Assembly: GCA_964580105.1 (NCBI GenBank)
Contig: CAZOJJ010000064.1
Location: 1 to 16,008, forward strand
Reading direction: 5' to 3'
Length of the DNA: 16,008 nt
Origin: CAZOJJ01 sp964580105
Lineage (GTDB): Bacteria > Bacteroidota > Rhodothermia > Rhodothermales > Rubricoccaceae
In this document: one piece after another, positions 9,032 through 14,487 of the stretch
Position numbering within the stretch: position 1 is the stretch's first letter
Layout of the letters: each line of letters starts with the position of its first letter
The notes under the pieces: model-generated
Seen by the model: only the letters and a program-made list of their open reading frames with translations
Told to the model about the DNA's origin: nothing
Databases searched by the model: none
Program-made: the position numbers and the translations under genes

Positions 9032-9658
9032 TCAGGCGAAGGAGACCGCCGCAAGCGGGGCCGTCTGCGTCGCCCCGTGCCGCACGATGCCGTACGGCCC
9101 GGCGTGGCCGGCGTAGCGGCCGAGCACGCGCGCGTCGCAGAGCGGCAGCGGCGGCGCCTCGCCCTCGGGGTCTTCGAGGCGGCCGTCGGCCGTAAGTCGG
9201 CGCAGCGAGAGGCGGCCCTCGTAGAGCACGACCGCCGTCGAGCCCGCCTCGACCTCCTCGTCGGCGAGGAGGACGTACTGCGCCTGCCCGAGTTCGCGCG
9301 TGCGGGCCACCGGCTCGTCGAGGCGGAGGGCGTGGAGCCCGCGCATCCCCGGGAAGAACGTCGAGAGCGAGAGGCGGTCCGTCGAAGAGACGTCGAGCTG
9401 GTCGCCGCGGAGGGTGCCGCGCACGGCGATGGAGCCGTCGTCGCTCTGGCGGTCCACGAGGTGGTAGCCGTTGTGGTCGCGGCGCAGGAAGCCCTTCTTC
9501 GTCAGCGCCTGGAGGTTCTGGGTGACCGAGTTCGGGGAGCGGTAGTCGAAGTGGTCGACGATCTCGCGATACGTCGGCCACACCTTGTGCTCAGCGACGT
9601 GGTTCTTGAGGAACTCGAGGAAGGAGTGCTGCTTGCTGGTGAGCTGCCGCCGGCTCAT
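9032..9658 (-). CDS. LexA-like transcriptional regulator lacking self-cleavage residues
   Basis: This protein of 208 residues has the normal length for LexA. Residues 1-65 are a LexA-type winged helix-turn-helix: LTSKQHSFLEFL, PTYREIVDHF and SVTQNLQALTKKGFLRRD match LexA helices 1-3. Residues about 75-205 keep the length and some pattern of the S24 peptidase domain. However, the Ala-Gly cleavage bond is replaced (RGTLRGDQ, about 80-87), the GDSM serine region reads LDEPVA (113-118), and the catalytic lysine position reads LSLRRL (150-155). I infer a repressor that cannot cleave itself, so it may sense something other than RecA filaments. Its own promoter-like site is at 9704-9735. Calling it the SOS regulator would be unsafe. 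Confidence 0.85.
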   Translation of the reverse strand: MSRRQLTSKQHSFLEFLKNHVAEHKVWPTYREIVDHFDYRSPNSVTQNLQALTKKGFLRRDHNGYHLVDRQSDDGSIAVRGTLRGDQLDVSSTDRLSLSTFFPGMRGLHALRLDEPVARTRELGQAQYVLLADEEVEAGSTAVVLYEGRLSLRRLTADGRLEDPEGEAPPLPLCDARVLGRYAGHAGPYGIVRHGATQTAPLAAVSFA

Positions 9659-9703
9659 GGAACGGCCCCTAAATGCTGGAAAAATGGGGTGACGGGCATC
9701 GGT

Positions 9704-9735
9704 CGAAGATAGAGTGGAGACCCTGCGGAGTCAAA
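9704..9735 (-). promoter_or_regulatory. Promoter of the LexA-like gene
   Basis: On the minus strand TTTG (9735-9732) and TATCTTCG (9711-9704) are 20 bases apart. This is the Bacteroidota -33/-7 arrangement, with seven of eight bases of TAnnTTTG satisfied. It lies 46 bases before the ATG. It is the best promoter match in the window. Confidence 0.6.
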
Positions 9736-9783
9736 CGCTCCGTGCCGGTGACGGCGTGCGGCAGAAAGGTCAAAAAGGCGCAG

Positions 9784-9813
9784 GGAGCACCGTATTTAGG
9801 AGCACCGTATTTA
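9784..9813. repeat. 15-bp tandem duplication upstream of the LexA-like gene
   Basis: GGAGCACCGTATTTA occurs twice with no spacer or mismatch, between the YceI-like stop (9839) and the promoter of the LexA-like gene. It is AT-richer than its surroundings. It could be an operator pair or simply a duplication. Confidence 0.9.
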
Positions 9814-9838
9814 TAAGAGGGGGCGCCCTGGTATGGGG

Positions 9839-10528
9839 TCAGGGTTGTGCCTCGTTCCGTTCGGTCACATCCGGCTCGGTTGCGGCGGCGCGCGGGGCGA
9901 CGGCGTGGAGGAGGATCTGCACCTTGTCGCGGATCAGGTCGTCCGGGGCGCCGGGGTAGCTGAGCCCCCACTCCTGCCGGTTGATGATGAAGTCGGCATC
10001 GGCCGTAATCGAACCGGCGCCGACGGTGATGCGGGCGGGGAAGGTGAGCTGCCGCGTCTGGCCGCGCATCGTGAGCGTGCCTGTGACTTGGTGGGTGGCG
10101 TCGGCCCACTCGGCGGAGTCGGCCTCGGGAATGGGCTCGAACGTCGTGGCCGTGAAGCGGGCGGTGGGGTAGAGCGCCACGTCGAAGAAGTCCTCGCTCT
10201 TGAGGTGACCCGTGAGACGCTCGGAGTCGCTGTAGATGGACGCGGCGTCGATGGTGACGTCGACGCCGGTGACCGTCTCGCCGTCCACGTAGAGGGCGCC
10301 GTCGAAGCGCTGGAAGCCGCCGTCATGGGTGCGCGTGACCTTGGCGGCGTGCCAGCCGATGGAACTGGCCGTGGTGTCGAGCGGGAGGGCGGTGCCGGTG
10401 AACGACGGAGCGGCGGCAGTGGCCGCGGTGTCGGTCAGCGTCGTGGTCTCGGCGACGGGGGCGTCGCCGACGTCGGCGCAGGCGGCGAGCACGAACGCCG
10501 GCACGAGGAGGAGGGAGAGGCGGAGCAT
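9839..10528 (-). CDS. YceI-like lipid-binding lipoprotein
   Basis: This 229-residue protein has a lipoprotein signal peptide with lipobox LAAC (Cys17) and a Thr/Ala-rich linker. A YceI-type lipocalin-like domain follows from about residue 45. Family features are LPLDTTASSIGWHAAKVTRTHDGGF, VDVTIDAASIYSDSERLTGHLKSEDFFDVALYPTARF (read as pieces DSERLTGHLKSEDFFD and YPTARFTAT), VTGTLTMRGQTRQLTFPA and FIINRQEWGLSY. YceI proteins bind long isoprenoid or fatty chains in the periplasm; here the lipobox suggests membrane anchoring. The usual family member has a cleaved signal peptide and no lipid anchor. It starts 75 bases after the recO stop on the same strand, with no clear promoter between, so cotranscription is possible. 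Confidence 0.93.
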   Translation of the reverse strand: MLRLSLLLVPAFVLAACADVGDAPVAETTTLTDTAATAAAPSFTGTALPLDTTASSIGWHAAKVTRTHDGGFQRFDGALYVDGETVTGVDVTIDAASIYSDSERLTGHLKSEDFFDVALYPTARFTATTFEPIPEADSAEWADATHQVTGTLTMRGQTRQLTFPARITVGAGSITADADFIINRQEWGLSYPGAPDDLIRDKVQILLHAVAPRAAATEPDVTERNEAQP

Positions 10529-10603
10529 GCGGGTGGGGGACGGGGGGACGGAGTCGCCCGAACGCGGACGACGGCGTGAGGTTCGCGGTGGGGCGGCGAA
10601 AGG

Positions 10604-11386
10604 TCAGCGGCGGGGGTTCAGCCCCTCCGCCATCTGCCCGGCCACGCGGCGGACGCGGTCGGGGTACACGTCCTCGGTGTGGTACCGGAGGTAGGCGTCG
10701 ACGAGGGCCTCGATCTCGGTGCGCTGGTCGGCGTCGAGGCGGAGGCGCCCGGCCGTCGCCAGGTCCGTCCGCGCGAAGACGGCGAAGGCGCGGAGGGCGG
10801 GGCGCGAGGCCCGCACGCTGGCGCGGCCGACGAACCCGGCCGGGGCAATGGTGCCGGTGTCGAGGAGGAGCGTGCCTCCGTCCTCGCCGACGGCCTCGAC
10901 GTCCTCGCGCTGGACGTCCGGCGTGAAGCCGAGGTGGGCGGCGAGGCGGAGCTGGAACCAGGGCAGCGCGTTGGCGGCGTGGGCCGGGGCGGCGTCGAGC
11001 CAGGCCAGCGTCTGCACGAGGAGGCCGAAGAGCGGAGGGTTGGCGTCGCGCTCTTCGAGGAGGGCGCGCACGAGCTCGACGATCCGCAGGCCCGCCGTGA
11101 TGCGCGGGAGCGCCTCGGGGTCGGCGTCCGGCGTGGCCAGGCGCGGGAAGCGCTGCAGGTGCGTGGCCTCCCTGAGCGTCTGCAGCCCGCGCTCGGCCTT
11201 GTAGTAATAGACGACCTGGACGTAGGCCGTCGGCTGGAGCGTGGCGCCGAAGCGGCTGGTGGGGCGCCGCGAGCCCTTGGCCAGCGTGCCGAGGACACCG
11301 TGCTGGCGCGTGAACAGCGTGACGATCCGGCTCGTCTCGCCGTAGTCGAAGGCGCGGAGGACGACGGCGTCGGTACGGACGATCAT
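10604..11386 (-). CDS. recO: DNA repair protein RecO
   Basis: This 260-residue protein has the normal length for RecO, which loads RecA on SSB-coated single strands with RecR in the RecF pathway. The N-terminal OB-fold has the typical pattern VRTDAVVLRAFDYGETSRIV and LFTRQHGVLGTLAKGSRR, followed by a helical domain (about 85-240). There is no cysteine anywhere, so the zinc finger found in many RecO proteins is missing, as in the E. coli protein. I use the ATG at 11386 because the 27 residues of the longer frame are low-complexity. The gene is the first of a long minus-strand run and has the divergent ComEA-like gene upstream. Confidence 0.93.
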   Translation of the reverse strand: MIVRTDAVVLRAFDYGETSRIVTLFTRQHGVLGTLAKGSRRPTSRFGATLQPTAYVQVVYYYKAERGLQTLREATHLQRFPRLATPDADPEALPRITAGLRIVELVRALLEERDANPPLFGLLVQTLAWLDAAPAHAANALPWFQLRLAAHLGFTPDVQREDVEAVGEDGGTLLLDTGTIAPAGFVGRASVRASRPALRAFAVFARTDLATAGRLRLDADQRTEIEALVDAYLRYHTEDVYPDRVRRVAGQMAEGLNPRR

Positions 11387-11607
11387 GGCGGGGGAGCGGA
11401 GGGCTGTGGGAGCGGGGGACGGTATGAGCGGAGGAGTCGTCTTTCCCTCACTCCTTCGGTCCATCACTCCCTCATCCCATGACCGGCAGGGCGGGGGCGT
11501 CCGCGTGAACGCCGCACGTGCGGCGGAGTGCCGGCCTGCACGCGGCTCCCGCCTCCTTCGCCAAAATCCCAGGGGCAGGGTTAGAAACGTGCGGGCTTCC
11601 GTGTCTA
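11387..11607. other. Left part of the recO/comEA-like intergenic region, no gene seen
   Basis: The whole gap between the two divergent genes is 432 bases (11387-11818). In this left part I see a 16-bp palindrome (11510-11525) and no convincing reading frame. The frames that exist here are Arg/Pro-rich and lack family features. The right part is taken up by the transposon-like element and a tandem duplication. Confidence 0.6.
11510..11525. promoter_or_regulatory. Perfect 16-bp palindrome, possible operator
   Basis: CGCCGCACGTGCGGCG is identical to its own reverse complement, with no spacer. It lies about 124 bases upstream of recO and about 294 bases upstream of the ComEA-like gene, in the divergent intergenic region. 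The dyad could bind a dimeric regulator, or it could be a chance effect of high GC. Confidence 0.4.
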
Positions 11608-11767
11608 GAGGGTGTTATGAACTTGGATCTGCGATACTGGGCTGTGCGAGCCAATTCCGGTGCCGGCCTCTCGTACCCGAGCCTCACTCAGGGAGCCTGC
11701 TCGGTCGAGATCGGCCGTTCTGAGCCTGCTCTGGCCCTCGCCGCGACATCAGGTCCATAACACGCTC
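11608..11767. mobile_element. 160-bp MITE-like element with 18-bp inverted ends and CTA flanks
   Basis: The left end is GAGGGTGTTATGAACTTG (11608-11625). The right end, read on the other strand, is GAGCGTGTTATGGACCTG (11767-11750), and 15 of 18 bases match. Each end is directly flanked by CTA (11605-11607 and 11768-11770), consistent with a 3-bp target duplication of the TNA type used by some IS5-family elements. No transposase frame or fragment lies inside the 160 bases. It looks like a non-autonomous element or a deletion derivative of an insertion sequence. The family link is tentative, but the inverted ends and flanks are read directly. Confidence 0.7.
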
Positions 11768-11794
11768 CTAGACGAGCACCTCCTAGACGAGCAC
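11765..11794. repeat. 15-bp tandem duplication at the right edge of the MITE-like element
   Basis: CTCCTAGACGAGCAC occurs twice without gap. The first copy takes in the last three bases of the element's right inverted repeat and the CTA flank. The duplication therefore happened after the element was inserted. Confidence 0.9.
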
Positions 11795-11818
11795 CTCCCC
11801 TTCTCCTGCGTTTCCCCT

Positions 11819-12334
11819 ATGTCCTGGCTCTACCGACTCCAGCAGCGGCTCGCGCTGACGGGCGCCGAGGCGGCGGCGCTGCTGCTGCTCGGCGCCGGCC
11901 TCACCGCCGGCCTCGTGGTTCGCCAGTTCCAGGCGAACGACGCCCCTGCCGCTGCAACCCTCTTCGCCGAGGCGGACGCCCGGTGGGCTGCGCTCGACGC
12001 CCGGGCGGACACCGCCGCACTCGCGCCTCTCGGCACCGCCGAGGCGCCGGTGCCCGCCGACTCGGTCGAAGTCGTCCCGATCCCCACGTCCGGTTTTGCC
12101 GACACGCCGCGCCGCCGGGCGTCGGCCGCCGCGCCGGTGCGGATGAACCTCAACACGGCCGACGCGGCCCTGCTGCAACGGCTACCCCGGATCGGGCCCG
12201 CCCTCGCCGGGAGGATCATCGCCTACCGCGAGGCGAACGGGCCGTTCCGGCGCGTCGAGGACGTCACGCGGGTGCGGGGGATCGGGGAGAAGACGCTGGA
12301 GAAGCTCCGGCCGTACCTCTACGTGGAGGAATAG
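11819..12334 (+). CDS. ComEA-like helix-hairpin-helix DNA-binding protein
   Basis: This 171-residue protein has a membrane segment near the N-terminus (about 16-35, EAAALLLLGAGLTAGLVV). A low-complexity linker follows, then a C-terminal pair of helix-hairpin-helix motifs (109-169): MNLNTADAALLQRLPRIGPALAGRIIAYR and VRGIGEKTLEKLRPYL (given as two pieces). This is the layout of ComEA, which holds incoming double-stranded DNA at the membrane during natural transformation. Similar proteins are widespread and not always tied to competence, and no comEC is visible here. I use the ATG at 11819; the upstream frame covers the transposon-like element. The stop lies inside a 17-bp tandem duplication. 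It converges with the small membrane-protein gene on the right. Confidence 0.9.
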   Translation: MSWLYRLQQRLALTGAEAAALLLLGAGLTAGLVVRQFQANDAPAAATLFAEADARWAALDARADTAALAPLGTAEAPVPADSVEVVPIPTSGFADTPRRRASAAAPVRMNLNTADAALLQRLPRIGPALAGRIIAYREANGPFRRVEDVTRVRGIGEKTLEKLRPYLYVEE

Positions 12335-12353
12335 GTTACGTGGAGGAATAGGT
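12320..12353. repeat. 17-bp tandem duplication spanning the ComEA-like stop codon
   Basis: TACGTGGAGGAATAGGT occurs twice in direct succession. The first copy encodes YVEE and the TAG stop; the second is untranslated because it follows the stop and is out of frame. Confidence 0.92.
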
Positions 12354-12391
12354 GCAGGGCGGCGGTGTACCCGGCATCCGGACCCCGGTCC

Positions 12392-12646
12392 CTATGTCAA
12401 CTCGGGCGGCTCGCCGGGGGCGCCGGGGCCGGGCGGCGGCTCGGACTCCGCGCCGTCGCCGGCGGCGTGCTCGGCGCGCTCCAGGGCGCGGCGGCGGCGC
12501 TCGGCCAGGGCGGACTGCGTCCACGCCTCGCTCTGCTCCTCCTCGCGCTTGAGGAAGCGGTAGATCGGGAAGAGCAGGATGAACGCGAGCGTCGCGAAGC
12601 CGAAGAACGTCGCGGCGATGATCCAGTAGATGGCGGGGCCTTCCAT
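12392..12646 (-). CDS. Small single-pass membrane protein, unknown function
   Basis: This 84-residue protein starts at the ATG at 12646. A longer frame to 12781 adds Arg-rich sequence antisense to the Nudix gene, so I reject it. Residues 6-29 form one strongly hydrophobic helix (IYWIIAATFFGFATLAFILL). A charged region follows (RFLKREEEQSEAW... AERRRRALERAEHA), which is probably a cytoplasmic coiled coil, and then a Pro/Gly tail. I recognise no family. The gene is divergent from the Nudix gene (78 bases apart) and converges with the ComEA-like gene. Confidence 0.8.
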   Translation of the reverse strand: MEGPAIYWIIAATFFGFATLAFILLFPIYRFLKREEEQSEAWTQSALAERRRRALERAEHAAGDGAESEPPPGPGAPGEPPELT

Positions 12647-12723
12647 GCCGGGCGGGTGGGTACCGGGGTAGAACCCGGCGCGCCCGCTTCCGTTCTCTGC
12701 CCGCCCTGCCCTGTTCCTCACCG

Positions 12724-13236
12724 ATGCCCGCCTCGCCGTTCCTGCCGACCGCCACCGTCCGCGTCGTGGACGTGTACCCATACCGACGGCCCGAGGCGGG
12801 GCAGGTCGAGTTCTGCCTCGTCCGCCGCGCGGCCGGGCTGGTCTACGAAGCGCAGTGGCGGATGATCGGCGGCAAGATCGACGCAGGGGAGACGGCGTGG
12901 CAGGCGGCGCTGCGTGAGCTGGAGGAGGAGACGGGCCTCGTACCCGTCCGCTTCTGGGCGCTCCCCTCGGTCAACCACTTCTACGAGTGGCAGCGCGACA
13001 CCGTCGCCCTCATCCCCGCCTTCGCGGCGGAGGTCACGGGCGACCCGGTGCTGTGCGACGAGCACGACGCCTTCGCGTGGCTGCCCGCCGAGGAGGCGGC
13101 CCGGCGGCTCCACTGGCCGGAGCAGCAGCGCCTCGTCCGCCTCGCCACCGCGCTTCTCCGCACCGGCCGCATCGCCCCCGAACTGGCGATTCCGGTTCCC
13201 GGATTCCCCGATCCCCAGATTCCCCGATCCCCGTGA
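12724..13236 (+). CDS. Nudix hydrolase
   Basis: This 170-residue protein carries an exact Nudix box GX5EX7REUXEEXGU at residues 50-72, with Gly50, Glu56, Arg64-Glu65 and Glu68-Glu69. Such enzymes hydrolyse nucleoside diphosphates linked to another moiety, using Mg2+ held by the box glutamates. The N-terminal strand pattern (TVRVVDVYPYRR, QVEFCLVRR) and the short length suggest the dNTP pyrophosphatase type, but the substrate cannot be read from the sequence. Its TGA (13234-13236) overlaps the GTG start of acetate kinase by three bases in the string GTGA, so translation of the two is probably coupled. Its last codons lie in a 16-bp tandem duplication. Confidence 0.93.
   Translation: MPASPFLPTATVRVVDVYPYRRPEAGQVEFCLVRRAAGLVYEAQWRMIGGKIDAGETAWQAALRELEEETGLVPVRFWALPSVNHFYEWQRDTVALIPAFAAEVTGDPVLCDEHDAFAWLPAEEAARRLHWPEQQRLVRLATALLRTGRIAPELAIPVPGFPDPQIPRSP
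13202..13232. repeat. 16-bp tandem duplication at the Nudix/ackA junction
   Basis: The unit GATTCCCCGATCCCCA is followed directly by a second copy that differs only at the last base (15 of 16). It encodes the Nudix C-terminal tail and ends one base before the ackA GTG, so it forms the ackA translation-initiation region. Confidence 0.9.
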
Positions 13237-14447
13237 ACGTTCTCGTCATCAACGCCGGTTCGTCCTCGCTCAAGATGGACCTCATCGACGCCGAGGCGCG
13301 CGCAACGCGGGCGAAGGGGCTCGTCGAGCGCATCGGCGCGGTCTCGGCGCTGGCCTCCTTCGGCGTGGGCGACGAGAAGCCCAGGCGCTTCAGCCTCGAC
13401 GCCGCCGACCACGGGGCGGCGCTCGACTTTCTCCTCCAGCAGCTCCGCGACCACCCCGCCATCGAGGGCGACGGCGCCGTGGCGGCCGTCGGGCACCGCG
13501 TCGTCCACGGCGGCGAGCGCTTCGCCGACGCGGCCCTCATCGACGAGGAGGTGCTGGACGCCATCCGCGACGCGTTCGACCTCGCGCCGCTCCACAACCC
13601 GGCCAACCTCCGGGGCATCGAGGCGGCCCGCAGGGCGTTCCCGAACGTCCCGCACGTGGCCGTCTTCGACACGGCGTTCCACCAGACGCTCCCGCCCGAG
13701 GCCTACCTCTACGCGCTGCCCAACCGGCTCTACCGCCGCCACAAGATGCGGCGCTACGGCTTTCACGGCACGAGCCACTACTACGTCAGCCGCCGCCTCT
13801 ACGACCTCGCCGGCCTGGCCATCGGCAGCAGCCGCGTCATCACGTGCCACCTCGGCAACGGCTGCTCGCTCGCCGCCATCCGCGACGGCCGCAGCGTGGA
13901 CACCTCGATGGGGATGACGCCGCTCGAAGGGCTCGTGATGGGCACGCGCTCGGGCGACCTCGACCCCGGCATCGTCTTCGAGATCGTCGAGAAGGAGGAG
14001 ATGACGCTGGCCGAGGTCCACGCCCTCCTCAACCGCTACTCCGGCCTCCTCGGCCTCTCCGGCTACGCGGCCGACATGCGCGACCTCCTCGCGCAGGCCG
14101 CCGACGGCGACGTCCGCTGCCGGCAGGCCATCGACGTGTTCTGCTACCGCATCAAGGGGTACCTCGGCCGCTACCTCGCCGTCCTCGGCGGGTGCGACGC
14201 CGTCGTGTTCACGGCGGGGATCGGGACCTACGCCGCGCCGATCCGCGCGCAGGTCTGCGCCGGGCTGGAGGGCCTCGGCCTCGTGCTGGACCCGGCGCGC
14301 AACGAGGCCGCCAGCGGCGCCGAGGCGAAGATCTCCACCGACGACAGCCCCATCCAGGCCTGGGTCATCCCGACCAACGAGGAGCTCGTCATCGCGCTGG
14401 ACACGCGGCGCCTCGCCGAGACGGCCCGGCAGACGCCGTGGGTGTAG
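13233..14447 (+). CDS. ackA: Acetate kinase
   Basis: This 404-residue protein has the normal family length and starts at GTG. It catalyses acetate + ATP to acetyl-phosphate + ADP, linking acetate or acetyl-CoA overflow to substrate-level phosphorylation. Signatures are NAGSSSLK (7-14), VGHRVVHGGERF, FDTAFHQTLP, YGFHGTSH (175-182), HLGNGCS and MGTRSGD. Compared with the well-studied enzyme, the catalytic set Asn7, Arg89, His121, Asp146, His178, Asn209 and Arg239 is present, and NEEL near the end supplies the metal-binding glutamate. One oddity is that the usual GIGEN segment reads GIGTY (329-333). Phosphotransacetylase (pta), its usual partner, is not in the window. The gene overlaps the Nudix stop. 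Confidence 0.97.
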   Translation: MNVLVINAGSSSLKMDLIDAEARATRAKGLVERIGAVSALASFGVGDEKPRRFSLDAADHGAALDFLLQQLRDHPAIEGDGAVAAVGHRVVHGGERFADAALIDEEVLDAIRDAFDLAPLHNPANLRGIEAARRAFPNVPHVAVFDTAFHQTLPPEAYLYALPNRLYRRHKMRRYGFHGTSHYYVSRRLYDLAGLAIGSSRVITCHLGNGCSLAAIRDGRSVDTSMGMTPLEGLVMGTRSGDLDPGIVFEIVEKEEMTLAEVHALLNRYSGLLGLSGYAADMRDLLAQAADGDVRCRQAIDVFCYRIKGYLGRYLAVLGGCDAVVFTAGIGTYAAPIRAQVCAGLEGLGLVLDPARNEAASGAEAKISTDDSPIQAWVIPTNEELVIALDTRRLAETARQTPWV

Positions 14448-14451
14448 AGGG

Positions 14452-14459
14452 TATCTTCC
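14452..14459 (+). promoter_or_regulatory. Possible -7 element upstream of the AtuA-like gene
   Basis: TATCTTCC, inside GTATCTTCCGCTCC, lies 28 bases before the GTG start and 4 bases after the ackA stop. It resembles the site ahead of acnA (2456-2469) at 12 of 14 positions and the -7 of the LexA-like promoter (TATCTTCG). No -33 box is apparent. Confidence 0.35.
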
Positions 14460-14487
14460 GCTCCTTCGCTATCGGCTGCCGCCTCCC

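Noticed and set aside
9659..9838. SOS box upstream of the LexA-like gene
   Set aside because: I found neither an E. coli CTG-N10-CAG type nor a B. subtilis GAAC-N4-GTTC type site here. Only direct repeats and a promoter are visible.
10604..11386. Loss of the RecO zinc finger as a sign of a broken gene
   Set aside because: RecO proteins without the cysteines, including that of E. coli, are functional, and the length and N-terminal motifs are normal here.
11472..11760. Small reading frames in the recO/comEA-like gap
   Set aside because: They are short, low-complexity, run across the transposon-like element or the palindrome, and resemble no known protein.
11608..11767. Transposase gene fragment inside the MITE-like element
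   Set aside because: None of the frames in the 160 bases shows a DDE-type motif or any recognisable transposase sequence.
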